This document shows positions 49,101 through 61,567 of a DNA stretch of 64,000 nucleotides, piece by piece. Positions within the stretch are counted from its first letter, which is position 1, and each line of letters opens with the position of its first letter. A program made the position numbers and the translations under genes. The notes below the pieces were generated by a model. That model saw only the letters and a program-made list of their open reading frames with translations. It made no database searches and had not been told where the DNA came from. The DNA is from Puffinus mauretanicus. Its lineage: Eukaryota > Chordata > Aves > Procellariiformes > Procellariidae. Location of the stretch: NCBI GenBank assembly GCA_023333565.1, contig JAJKFH010000295.1, positions 538,001 to 602,000 on the forward strand. Direction: 5' to 3'.

Positions 49101-52100
49101 CAGCAGGAGCTTTAAAATATGGAGAGTGTTTCAGCTGTTCACTCTATTTGGAAAAGAATATGAACAAATGTACGTTACAGATGTAATTGGATTGAGAGGT
49201 AAAGTGAACAAGAAATGCTGCTTTTAAATGAACTTCCTTTGGACACAAAGAGGTAAGTTGCAGAGAAGGGAGAAAATAAAGAAAAATAACTCTGAGAATT
49301 CAAACTACTTTATCAAACTTCACAGCTCTGTGGAAAATGCATTTCAAATGACTCTAAGACATTGCAGCAGTAACATAAAAACCACTACAAACACAGCCCA
49401 GGAAGAGAACATGTTCTTTTTATACAATTTCCCTGCCTGTGCTGATTTGTGTATGCAGGCAGGACAGCTTTTTTTCTCCAAAAAGTACAGAAAATTTAAA
49501 GTGTAATTTTACAACACTACACTAAAATCTGTCTCCAATTAGTATGCACAATTTCAAAATGAGCTTCAAGCCACGTGTGATATCTTTCAACTCTGACCCA
49601 TATTTCCAAAAGAAAAACAAGTTGCTTCTTACGATAAGGCTATCAGTTACAAACATGAGTACATGTCACAAAGTCTGCAGCAAACTACATGTTACCAGGA
49701 AAATAAATCTGCACCGTAGAACAAATCTTGTTAATTCTGGCTTTCCTTTATGTGGCCCATAATCAAAGCATTATATTGTGTTATTTGAACATCTTCCTAA
49801 ATTACTATTTCCTTGTAAGGCTCTGAAGGCCAGAAAGCAGTGTTTGCCCACTGGTGGCAATGCAAAGCAAGCTTTTCTGATAGAAAGCTTCGAGTGAGAT
49901 GGGGACTCAGGACACACCACCTTTTTCTGGCCAACTCCGAAGCAGAGCAGGAATTAGTCTGGATCTAAACAGCCTCATGCAGGAAACACGCTACCATGAC
50001 ATCTCCATTGAACAGCGTTGAGAGTGCCCATAGACAAACCAAGGATATTTTTTGTACAATGTCCCTTATGCCTCCCTGCACCCTATTCCTATTAGCGCCA
50101 CTGATAAATAACAGAGTGGTACCAAACTTTTTGATACCAAGCAGGGCAAGAGATCCCTCTACCGATCTCTTCAGCCTCTAGTGATACCGAGTATCAACCA
50201 GATACCTACCCTTACCACTCACTAACGCTTACAGTAACCACTGCTACTAATCACCTCCCTCATGGTCACCAGCAGGCAAGCCGGTTAATCAAAGAGGGCT
50301 AAATTGCACCTGGCAAAGGCAAATGCTTGGAAACGTGATCTAATCTCATTTCCCAGCCAGTACCACCAGCCTTTTCTACCTTTTGAGGACAACTAGTTAG
50401 TACCGGCAGGGATAAGATTAGTGATTAGTGGTTTGGGATACTAGAGAGCGTCAGATATAGTTGCCTCTTGCACAGGATGTAACAGAGTTGCTGGATTCTG
50501 AATAGTAATTTTGCCTTTAAAACATCATTTTACATCTGTATGCTCTACCTTGTTGCTCATTGCTTTCAAATTCACAAACACCAAGAGAAATAAAATAATT
50601 GTATAATTAACATAATCCATATTGAATGCATACAAAATAAATGCAGTTATGATTATTTTAAAAATCTTTAGCCACAGGTTTCCTAAACTGCATTAAGATG
50701 AATTTAAGGTTCCTTACCTACAGCTTCACAGATGTCGTCGTCTCATCTCAAACTGCCATCAACCAGCAACAGTTTTAACTATTTCAAAAAACGGAAAACA
50801 TCTAGGTCACATGTCTATAGACAGCATTTGGGTTAATCTCCCACAGCTCATAAGAAAAGAAAGAAGGGAAAAAAAGTAAAATAAAACCACTTCCTGCAAC
50901 AGCAGAAGCTAACCATCTCACCAGTGAGCGACTTACACCCAGGTTTAGTGCAAAACTCTTCCGGATTGGATAAAAAGCAAAATTTTAAAGTATGAAAGCA
51001 GCTCCTCTGTTAAAATTGCAACAAACAGGGAGGGCTAGTTTTTGCAGAAGGTAAACATGAGGTTTAAAAGGAAATGCTGAAAGGAATTACGATTCTAAGC
51101 CTCAAGACAACTTCCCTTTTCTTACCTTCAATGAAACCCTTTGAGTACTGAAATAAATAGCTTGCAACAAATCTGCTTTGCTATTTTGAAATGTAGCTTT
51201 AGAAAACGTGACACTTACCATACTGTTACTTTAGATTTATAAAATAGCAAATTCTAGCCAATCAGAGAGTTTGCTACTGAAAAAAAAAGTGACTTGTACT
51301 ATTGCCTGGTGAAGGTCGCCCACTTCCGTTTCTTTGATTTTCTGTTTTAACACTTCTCCATGAAGCAGCCCCTGGAGAAGCACAGGCACACACAGCTGCT
51401 GCCCCGCTTCACTTCCCGCAGCATCTCGCACCATAATGGTCCCTCTCAGGCAGGGGGAACCCAGAGAACCATCAGATTCAGATGCAGCTCTGCACCTTCG
51501 GGGCTCTAGAAAAGCCCCTTCCTTGCATACACCTTCACCAGTGTCTTCCCCCATGGCCTTTTTTTATCAAGGAACAATAGTATCTTTCTGGTATTTCTAG
51601 CTCAACTTACAAAAGAAGGGCTCATCTCCCTGGTGCAGCGGGGTTCCCTTGCAGGGTAGGGTGGCTGTGTTGTGTGTACGAGGAACATCACAGTGCTGGT
51701 CAGGCTGCAGAGCCCTCTGTTGATGCTTTGGCAGAACAGGGGGATCTTTTTTGGTGGTCTCCCACAATAAAACAAAGGGCTGCCATACAACCTGAGAAAA
51801 TCAAGGCCATCCTGAAGTTTAAGGATTTGTCCCAACAGTGAAGTAAAATGAACACTATTGACAGAGGGTGCCAGTGGAGTTCCTCAAGAAGATGTGCTCC
51901 ATCTGTGCAGATGTCCAGAAGGAAATTCACTGAGCGCCCTAGAGGAGGATCCTGCAGAACATCCCATGGAGAAAGGGCAGAGTTAGGAAACAAGGACTAG
52001 AGCTGTGGCTGGAGTGGAGCTTAGGAAGACATAGAAAGGGATCATGACAAATTTTACAAGGCTGCAAAAAAAAAGACTGATTTGCAGGCAGATCATTTCC

Positions 52101-55100
52101 TATTGCAGCAAAAAAAGATGCAAGAAATTTCCCATAGAGAACAGCTTTAGTACCTCCTGCACTTACTGAAGCACATGGGAAACGACCTTCAGGGACTCAA
52201 GAGGAATGCCAGAAAGAAAAAGGGGGAACATAGCACTGCTGAAGGAATGGCAGAGCTATTAGGCTACAGAGTGACCCTTACATTATTATTATTGATTTTG
52301 TAGTAACTTCTACAACCTCCATTTCATGGCCAAAGATCCAATTATGCTAAAGGCCGTACAAAGCCAGAACCAAGACCGTCCTTGTTCCCAAACGCTTACT
52401 ACGTATGCCAAGAGGTAACACGAACGCACAGATACAAGAGGGAGTTGAACAGCATGACAGCTGGTCTTCACCGTTCTAGACTAAAATATCGTTTCTTTGT
52501 GGGCACTGTGTTTTAGGGATATATTTTAAAGATGGACTTTTGGAACAAAAATGTGGATGTTGCTTATGAATGGTGATGAGTTGTTTCTCCCAGGTCTGAG
52601 GAGGTGAGAAAGCAATACTGTGCTTTTCTGTAAACTAACAACTGCTAGTGCTTAAAGAACTTGCAGCAGTACTAATTAATTGTTAGCTTTTTTAAAAACA
52701 GTATATGTTTCAACTAATTTTGTCATATGGAATAAATTTTAATAGAAAAATCTATTGTAATCATGTAGATCTTAAGATTTTCCTCAAATAAAACCATCAA
52801 AAGCATTTTCACAATTACAAAATATTTGTGAACAGTATGGACAACAGAACTTCATCACTAAAATGTGAAGAAATCATCAGCAAACCTGTAAAATACTGCA
52901 GCAGAACTTGCCTATGTTACCTTGTCCAAAACCTAGATTACCAGGGACGTGACATTTTTCATGAAAATGTCTTTCACTGTACACCTGACATTTCAAGTCA
53001 AGTTGCATACTCCGTCTGATTTCCTTCGCATCCATTTGACAGTATGTCAGTAGTGACAAAATTCTATAAAAGGGTGGCAGCTTTGCACACCGCTTAAACT
53101 TATGCAGCACAAGCTTCCTGTGTCATCTCTGGAAGGCTGAAAATACTTTAGATGTGCAAAAAAAAACAATTTAGCAAAAATCTAAAAGCTCGTTTAATCA
53201 AGCAAAACTAAACAGGAAACAGAAACTGCATAGACATCACCTGGAGCAGATTTCTGCTCAATAGGTTGGTCCTCGCATGTTTGCTGTGCAAGTTAAAGAT
53301 GGAGCATCATTTCTGAAGCTCAGATTTCTTGTCCTTATTTCAGTGACTCATGGCCTCATTGCTTATGAGACATGTCATCAAGTTGGTGAACATCCAGATT
53401 TCCACATCTCATAACTGAGAGCACAGAGCATTAAGGCTAAACCAACAGTTTTAAAAATCGCTATTGACTGAGGATGCTGAATGCCCAGCAGCTGTTACCA
53501 ACTCAGTTCTAATAAATTCAAGAAGTATCATAAGTTTCATCAGGAGCTTGAACAGTGATTCCAAGACTTGTTCTGGACCAGTAGTCTCCTGAAGGGGAAA
53601 GAAAACTTGCCTTTTTTTCCTTTTTGCTTCGTTCAGCCTTTACTTTCTGTTGGAATGACTGACAGGCAGCCCATAGTCTGGCTTGTGTAGCAGGCACCCA
53701 GTGGCAAATCTAATTCAGTGGGTAAATCGAGCCATAATAGACAATACAAACCTGGATAGCATGCAGGCACAAGCCTGGAAGAACAACTGTGCATGCGATG
53801 GTTGGTTCCAGAAGAAAATATTTTTTTATTAATGAAAATGGATAAAGTTCCAAAACTTTGCAATTCACAGGGAAAAACCTAGGAAACTAGTAGACTATGT
53901 GATAATGAAGAAATAATGTGTTATTTCCCACATTCTTCACCAGAGAAATGATATTTTTCATATTTGCAGTAGGTTTTAAAATATTTAAATTAAAAAGGAG
54001 AACAAAGAATTATGTCTGTATGGACAGTAATTCATGTTCTTGCTCACAGCAATTGTTTGCTCAGAGAGCTGATGTCCATTCAGTAGCCTTTTTTTTTTCG
54101 CTATGAGGGCTTTGAATATTTAATCCCAGTAAAAACATTTCTAGAAGCACATTCTTATGTATCAAGAAGGCCATGCACATGGCCACGTAACAGCTCCAAT
54201 AGCTTATAGTCCAAGTTAACAGCAGTGTCTAATATTACCTGCTTGGGCAATAAATGCTTATTATATCAGAACTTGTATGTAAATATTAATGTAAATATAC
54301 AGTAACGGTTAAATTCACACAACCCTCTCAACCATAACATGCATTATAAACATTCTGGTATCATCTTCCAAAGCCTTTTAATCTGAGCTGATTTTTCCCC
54401 TAAACAATCCATTTTACTTACTGCAGTCTTAAAAGCGCAAAAGATATTTTTAAAAAAATTGTCACAGGTGGTAGAAAATAGATCTTTAGAGATTCTCCAG
54501 CAGTTTAATGTTGCCTGTATGGAAGGAACATATGCGCTGTGACTTGAGGTCTAAAACCCACAACATTCAAATTTTAGGAGACAAATGATCTTGCATTAAA
54601 ACATCTCTTATAATAGCTTAGCTGCTAAAGTTTTGATGACAGATATACTTTACAAAGCAGCAGAGAAGTTTAGGACAGAATTCTTTGGGCATTTACTTCC
54701 TAATAAAGATCATTTTGCCTTATAATGAGGTTTGGATTTAGAAATATTCATAGCTAAGGAAAAAACATATTTCTTTATTTTTACATTTATTATTTTTCAA
54801 GCCTACCTCATGTCATTTTTCACTGTTTAAAAAAAAATTAGGACACTGAAGTTAATGAAAACTACTGAGGAAGAAAGTTCTACATAAATCCAAACTGGTT
54901 CTACTTTCCCAGGTGTTTTAGGGATCTTGACGCTTATTTTAAAGGCCAGCCTTGCCTAGGGCTATTTTTAATAACTTAGAAAAGCTAGTCCAACCCATTG
55001 TGTAGCTATACTGTACTAAAAAAGAGACAAAACCCCAGCATATGTTGATGCATTATGTAAAGACTTTCCTTGACAGGATTTAGTTACATGCAAGCTTTAA

Positions 55101-56352
55101 ATGCAGTGTAAATGCATTTTCTGGAGTGTTAGGCCTCTGAGTGCTAAAAGTGTTACAATACCAAACTGCCAAAAAGGTGGTTTTACATCACACAATAACG
55201 GACCTTAAAAAGACAAATGAGTCATGCACTTTGGGTGACAATATCTTAATCTATGCACCCGTGAGCAAGTCAGAGTTACAAAGGGGTGCTAGCAAAATCC
55301 TCTTCAAAGCCCTTCTCTTCTCCCTGGTGTTCACCACTGGCTTCAGGTGTGACCCAAACTCTCCATGCCAGTAGCTTGTTGACTGGAGATGTTCCAAAAG
55401 CTGTCAATGTTTTCACAGTAAAGGAAGTATGAAGTGGCTGTCCTTGATATAAAACTGATACTCCAGCCAGTGCTGTTTCTACCTCTATTAAAAAAGCTTC
55501 AGCTACATGGTGAATAACAGTGGGGAAAGTATCAAGCCCTGTAAAATCCCACGCTGAGGATGAATGCAGAAGAAAGCTGAGATGTTCTGGGATATTCTCT
55601 TCTTTTGCTTCAGCCTTTGAGGAAGAAGAGGCTCATTTCTACAGTATCAAATTGCACATTCACAAAAAGATAAATGTAAGCATACAGCAATCCAAGGCAT
55701 TCACAAACATAATGCGGCCTCCATCAAATCTAGTGGAAATAGGAATTGCTGGTGTCATTGCTTGTCTCTTCCCAATATGGCTTTTATCCCTGTGGTAGGC
55801 TCTGCGCTCGCTCTGCCCCCTCCCATGCTGCCATCGCAGAGTGAGTCAGAACTGCCTGGGCAGTTGTGCAAGAAAAAAGAAGTCAATAAAAACAAGAGAA
55901 AGTCAGATGCAGGAAGTAAAACTCCTCTGCAGACAGATGATTGTCCTCTCTCTTCTCTGTCCAGAAGCTTTCAGGGGAGACTATGCTGCCTGAAATGGAC
56001 TGGGAAACAAAAACATGAATCAGTTCGTCAAAGACTTGAAGCAGCTAGTTGAATTAAATAATTCATTATGTCAGTTCCAATTGCTTCTTATGATTTTATT
56101 TGCCCACGTAATACAAGGGTACTTCTAGTTTTTGTACATGTCTGTACTTCATTGCCCTGTTCCCCAGCTCCCACCTTCTGACATTCAATCACTATTGTAC
56201 ATTCTCATATGATCTGGGAGATGTCAGGAAATCTTACTGGTTAGTGGTGAACAGGGGTATCCAGATTTAGGGGAGGAAAAAAAAAAAAGAAGACAAAAAA
56301 TGAAATGCCCCACTAGTGTAACTAATAGCCACTAGGTTATTAGATGTGTTAC
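43195..56352. other. Non-coding DNA, no gene recognised
   Basis: Long unique stretch. It holds a somewhat GC-rich patch at 44160-44440, a 25-bp-period pair (46298-46336), an A14 run near 47235 and a GC-richer stretch at 51350-51560. An exon-like segment with stops in all frames (51219-51276) was rejected as coding. Open frames such as 48684-49064 (126 codons, minus) and 51237-51554 (105 codons, minus) have no domain or splice support. Short near-pentamer and dinucleotide runs are ordinary. Confidence 0.6.
46298..46336. repeat. Imperfect 25-bp tandem pair
   Basis: GGTATCTGGTTCAG (46298-46311) and GGTATCTGATTCAG (46323-46336) differ at one base and lie 25 bp apart, both after a CTT-like flank. 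Confidence 0.8.
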
Positions 56353-56391
56353 CTGTTTGCACTTCTTGAAAGACTTCTTCACAGCAGCCAC
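56353..56391 (-). CDS. Candidate 39-nt internal exon
   Basis: On the minus strand an acceptor with a strong pyrimidine tract (CCTTACTTTCTGCAG) precedes 39 nt, followed by donor CAG|GTAACA. In phase 0 it encodes VAAVKKSFKKCKQ, a basic peptide that would join directly in frame to the exon at 33709-33888. In the third frame it encodes GCCEEVFQEVQT plus one base, which fits a path through 43148-43194. The phase-0 reading looks more like a normal protein segment and makes this a symmetric cassette microexon. The second frame is closed. It is too short to be sure. Confidence 0.35.
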
Positions 56392-59294
56392 CTGCAGAAA
56401 GTAAGGAGGTCTTTATTCAGACCACTCCAACACGTCTGCACAAACACATTTAATTTCAGCTTGCTTCAAGCAGGCAAGAATAGAAAACTGATAGCCTTCA
56501 TTCTATAGCTTTTGAGATTGTTCCAGTTTTTCAGTTCCTTCTGATCTCTATAGTCTGTGGTCTCTGAAGTCATATACTTCCTTTTCCTCTGTTTCTCAAG
56601 ACCACTCTGTCCTCCTCTTTCCTCTGGTTCATGCTTGTAATCTTACTTTTATGAGCCCCTTTTTATTCTATATCTGCCAAACTTAGTAGGGACTCTCCTA
56701 AAGCAGATACACAGCACTGTCATATTCTGATGCTGTCGTTACCTATGTAGGTTATCTTTACACTACAATAGCAGTGTACATAGCATGTTTTACATCTCCA
56801 CTCTTGCCTGATGCGGGGGTGTGTTTAGCAAAAAAATTATAATACTAATTTCTTATCAGCCAGAATTATACCTTCTGAGCTGTGAAAAGCATTCATCCAG
56901 ATCCATTATTTCTATTAGTCCGGACAAGCTCTGCAATAGGACAACGTGTATCACTGGCCGTTCAAAAGGCAAGTGGTATTTAGGGTTAGGGGATATTTTT
57001 AGGTTTTTAGGAGTATTTTGGATTTAGGAAAGAGGGAGAGAGGGAATTTAAGACGCGTGTGACACTGCAGGTAGCAGCCCCCACTCCTTGGTCATGCACA
57101 CGGACAGGAGTGTCAGCAGAACCGCATCTTTGCTGCAGCCTCTGTGCACCTATAAAGACTCAGTTAGTCTTTAGTCTAGACTTTAGTCCACCTCCCCACC
57201 TTTGTTATCAATTCAGTTTTATTTCAAGCTTCAGTTATCATGGTCCTTCTAGTTGTTCTAAGCAAAAAAGCATTGAACGTTAGGCCTGTTGGGAAAAATG
57301 TTCTCTGCGAGACTTTTTAATCCTGGTTTATTTTTCCCTTGGAACAGGGTCTGCAAAACCAACTTGCACGCATTACTCATTTCTTCACAGAGCCAAGAGG
57401 TTTTTTTGATAACCTTTAACAGCGACAGTGCGATGGAGGCACCAGCCCTTCTCCCCTCGTGCACAAGCTTGCAAGTCTAAAATAGGCCCTTAATGAAAAA
57501 ATATTTAAGCATTATAATTCTGCAGTGTATGTCAGTATGATGTACTGAATGCAAAGCAGCTGTTCCTAACAGATTTGGCATATAACAGGGGTAACGTCAT
57601 TTTACACAAATCATTATGTTAATTATATTAAATTAATAGATTAAAATTAGTCAGTGATGTTTTTTAAGACCATCGTACCCATAGATCCCTTTATCCTTAT
57701 ATTCTAAGGGTGTGTTGTTTTTTTTTTCTCCTGAACATTCTGTGCAGAGAGGACATAAATGCCCAGATCACTAGGAGCATAAGCCCCTAAATTCATGGCT
57801 GTTGAGCCTCTTCCAATATAAGCATCTGAAGGAAAGGTACTTAAGGGAAATAGAAAATGACATCATTTTTTTCCTGATCTTTTGAAGAGTGAATTATTTT
57901 TTGCCATCCTACAGGAACAGATTCTGGACTAATTTTTCCTACTAAAGGCTTTAAAGTCTAAAATTCATCAAACATCTTGTCCTCAGAGACAATGTCATCC
58001 AAGTTCAAAGGATCTATAGCCGTGTAAAACTGATGTCTTATTTCAGAGCTAATGCCTTTGTTTTCATTGAATGTTTGATTTCATCAAATTAAACCACTTC
58101 TTACACTTTCTATAAGTGTGAAAAAAATAGAACGCAGAACCAAACCTCTTGATTCTCTGAAGAACAGTACACATATACACACATATAGATGTACATATAT
58201 ATCACATACATTCTATTGGTATGTTTTTCTGTCTAAGATTTTTCCAGGATAGATTTATTGTAGATTATGGGTTTTTTCAGATGTTTTTTGAAGAGCCTTT
58301 GAATTGAAAATAGTAGTCTTTCAAGGCATTTGTTTTAATGAACATCATTATAATAAAGAGCATGCTTTTCATAACTAAATATAAAAAGGATTTTTTTTTC
58401 AAGTAAAGTCTGGGTCTGATTACTGATGGAGGAATTTCAAGATCTTTTTTTTTGCTAAGCATTTCAATATTCATTCAGAAAAATGTCAAGATAACAGACT
58501 TTAGCATGTAATTTTGGTGATTCATACTTTTTCTGGTATTTTATCACTTCAGATTTATTATTCAGTTAAAGCAAGAAAGTTTAAATAAAATAAGAATACT
58601 AATGAAAATGAAGCAGTCATATGCTATGTCCACACTTCCACAGAATTTAGGATCTTCCAGAAATTGACCCATAGCATTATCCTTCATCCATATCTGATAC
58701 AGAGCAGTAGTCTTTGATTTATTGGTTAAATTTGAGAAGTTTAGAGTAATTTCTTTCCAGAATTCAGTGTACTTGGCACTCCTGCTTTGGTCCAGAAGGA
58801 GTTTACCTTATTTAACTCAAGTTCATTCAACAACAGATGAAACTTAGATGCTATAAAGAGGTTTTTAAATTCGTTAAATTAATTGGCCACTGAACTATGT
58901 TCAAACTAGAAGTCATAAGCAATGATAAAGGATGGGATTTTCACATCAATTTGAAAGTCAAGTTCCACTATTTTTTAACATGCCACTATACATGTTGTAT
59001 GCCATTATCTTAATAAGCCATTTTTGCACAACTGTATATTAAACAGGATATGATCTAGGAAAACAGGAAACATAATCAACCATTAGATTCTAGAAACCAA
59101 GTGTGAGGTCTCAAAATGCACTTTAGCACGACTTCATAATCCGTAAAACTGAAATACCTGACACCGGGACGGCAAACCGCAGAAATCGAATTGTGTCCTG
59201 AGGTTCCCTACTGGGTGGAGAGGAGGTCAGGCACCCCGAAGGCAGGCTGCATCGCCAGCGAAGGGAACTAGGCTTCAGTAGGGCTTTCCACTAC

Positions 59295-59330
59295 CCCTGT
59301 ATTGAGCAGATTTACCCTGAATTGAGCAGA
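59295..59330. repeat. 16-bp direct repeat, 20-bp period
   Basis: CCCTGTATTGAGCAGA (59295-59310) and CCCTGAATTGAGCAGA (59315-59330), one mismatch. Confidence 0.9.
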
Positions 59331-59714
59331 GAAAAAGGTCTCTCAACTTTTTGCCAGTTCCTGCTGGGCTCAATGGCTCTGGCACACTTGGCAGCACACC
59401 TCTCCAGGATGAAGCTCGCGTGTTACCTGCCCGTCCTCCCCCACAATATCTCTACACAATTGCAGCTGTTGGTTAGCATCTATTTATAAAAACGGAAAAA
59501 CCATGGAATTCCCTTAGGCTGACAGTGGTGTAATACGCAGAGGACCTCCTCCCAGGGTTGTGTCCCACCAAGTGAGCTCTTAGGAAGGCTGATGGCTCCA
59601 CCACGCACTTTTCTGCCACAATAACTATCATTGCTCTACTTGCTGCTGGGTTTTATCCAGTTGGGGTATGCTAGGAAGCTTTTCTCAATACTTGTTTTGA
59701 CTGGGCTGCTCGGG

Positions 59715-59737
59715 AGACCAAAGCACTGCTTTGGTCT
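59715..59737. repeat. 23-nt palindrome (11-bp arms, 1-nt centre)
   Basis: AGACCAAAGCA, C, TGCTTTGGTCT. The arms are perfect. As DNA it could form a cruciform, and as RNA a hairpin with a short loop. No link to a known element. Confidence 0.9.
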
Positions 59738-60536
59738 TGGATCATGAAGAGTGAAGCCGTCAATCCACTATTCTAGTGGGTGAAACCTTTTCCAAGCTGA
59801 TGGGTTGAAGAACTTTGAAGATAACCTATTGTAAAGAAATGTGTGTTCTTAACCATTATATTTGCCCCTCACTCATAGATTCTACTTTATATAGCTGTCA
59901 AATCAAAACCATTTTTACAGTCTCAGTGATACAGAAACTCAGCTGTGGAATCAGGAAAAATAACCCTTTCACAGGCAACTAAGAGAACTCAGAGGCAGGT
60001 GAATCTGGACTTTCAGTCACAGACAATTTCTCTAAGGAGACCATCACCGCATTTTTCTCTGTAGGAAGCAGCAGTACAGGGAAGTCTAGAAACGTCCACG
60101 TATTTGCAAGTTACCCAGCTGCAAGGTGTTGTTCTGTCCAAGAAGGTAAGAACCAGCAGAATCTGTTGCCTCTTGACCACACTGGTTTAAATTCGATATC
60201 GCACACAGGAACATCTGAGCACTTTGCATACAGTTTCAGCTAAGACATTAAAACTGCTTCTATGTCTTGTCTGAAGGATGAATATTTCTGAAAATTTCCT
60301 TTCACCTCCCAGGTGGAAATTTAAATAAAACACTCATTAAAAAGAAACACAGTGTCAATATGCATGAGGTACGTCAGACATACCTCACTGCTAAAAGAGA
60401 AAATATATTACAGTCCTGCTTCTGTGGAGATTGATTAATGACATTTTAATAGCTCCCAGTTCTTAGTATCTTGTGCTTAAGTATCGCTGTGAACTTTGCA
60501 GACAGCCTTGCAACAACCACCTCACCTCCTGCTCTC

Positions 60537-60610
60537 TCCCAGACGGTAAACCGAGGCACCAGGAAAATTTGCAAAGTAGCAGAGTTGCAAGTTGGACCCA
60601 CGAGACTCGA
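60537..60610 (-). repeat. MIR/L2-like ancient SINE relic
   Basis: The plus strand reads CAGACGGTAAACCGAGGCAC, then AAAATTTGCAAAGTAGCAGA, then GTTGCAAGTTGGACC. This follows the antisense MIR/L2 order (cagatggg-aaactgaggcac, gacttgcccaagg, gcagagctggaacc). It has the same orientation as the relic at 24158-24300. Diverged, so the family call is tentative. Confidence 0.5.
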
Positions 60611-61502
60611 TTCGTACTCTATTTCCACAAGCATATGGTAACACCTATCCCACTAAAAACAATCTCTCCAGTAGCAGGGAACTCGCTCTGTGTTGCAATA
60701 GGTGAGACCATGAACTATGCTGCAATCTATACGGGCATCTACACAATCTATACTCCACCGGGCGGGTGGCAGCCCAGAAGGCATAATTCCTTTCAAGCTG
60801 CAGTGGTATGTCTAGTGCTCAGATGCTTTCTTTCATTCAGAAATGAAGAAAGAATTGGAAAAGTTTTTATATATATCTTCATATTTATACCTGGCACTGT
60901 GAGGATAAGACTGCCATTTGCTTTTATTTCAAATGAAGGGTTTTCCATGCTGCTTGCCCCCATGCTTATTTCAGAAGCCTGTATAAATCTTGCCCCACAT
61001 GGGAGTCATTTTGAACGTATTAAATAATGATTTTTCTATGTCTCTCCCACTTTGATGTAGTCTCCTAGGAGAAAGAACTATCCTGGATATACGACTTGGT
61101 CATGTTTTAACAATTTGATGATCTCTTCAAAATCCTTCAATAAAATGTAAGTTTAAAAAAAAAAGAACTTCTGCACTTAGCTCAGTTGATAAGAGGCCCT
61201 GTCCCCCACAAATTATAATGTAGCAACTTTTTGAACATATACTTTAAATTCACAATTCGTTTCTTATTTTTAAAGCTATTTTTTATCATTTGATTAATTG
61301 CTTAAAACTGTACACAAAGATAAAGGGAACTTTGAAATTCATACCTTGGAGTATTAACATGTACTCAGGACTAGATGTAAATGTCAGAGAGAAAAAAGAT
61401 CTAATGAACTCTTTATTGGTGAGATACTGTATTGCAGCTGCCTAGAATTTTAAATGGTTTGTAGCTAGCTCCAAAGCAAAATAACTACAGAAGTTTACTT
61501 AC

Positions 61503-61567
61503 AGCACGGACTCTCATTCAGCATTTCTAATGTCTTCTTCCAGGGTAGATGGAAGCCATTTGTTTTG
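61503..61567 (-). CDS. Candidate 65-nt exon (possible 5'-most in window)
   Basis: On the minus strand the donor is GCT|GTAAGTAA (consensus). The acceptor CAACTTCTAG is only moderate. Of the three frames just one is open throughout; it reads KTNGFHLPWKKTLEMLNESPC plus one base. That phase fits the third-frame reading of 56353-56391. Alternatively, phase 0 at the donor contains TGA immediately followed by ATG, so the segment could instead hold a start codon (MRVRA) leading into VAAVKKS of the next candidate, though the context around this ATG is weak. An alternative acceptor (CTGGAAG) would shorten it to 34 nt. Not recognised. Confidence 0.27.

Larger units (their letters stand above)
56392..61502. 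other. Non-coding DNA, no gene recognised
   Basis: Unique sequence with a GC-richer stretch at 59160-59660, a 16-bp direct repeat (59295-59330), a near-perfect palindrome (59715-59737) and a MIR-like relic (60537-60610). The 184-codon plus-strand frame 60473-61027, the longest outside CR1, starts inside that relic and is treated as chance. Confidence 0.65.

Noticed and set aside
51219..51276. 58-nt minus-strand segment with excellent acceptor (CACTTTTTTTTCAG) and donor (ATG|GTAAGT)
   Set aside because: Rejected as coding because all three frames contain stops. It could still be an untranslated or non-coding RNA exon.
60382..60388. 7-nt segment CAGTGAG between good minus-strand splice sites
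   Set aside because: Too short to support without transcript data; such pairs occur by chance.
60473..61027. 184-codon plus-strand open frame
   Set aside because: It starts in a MIR-like relic, shows no domain or repeat-free codon pattern, and has no splice or promoter context. Likely chance.
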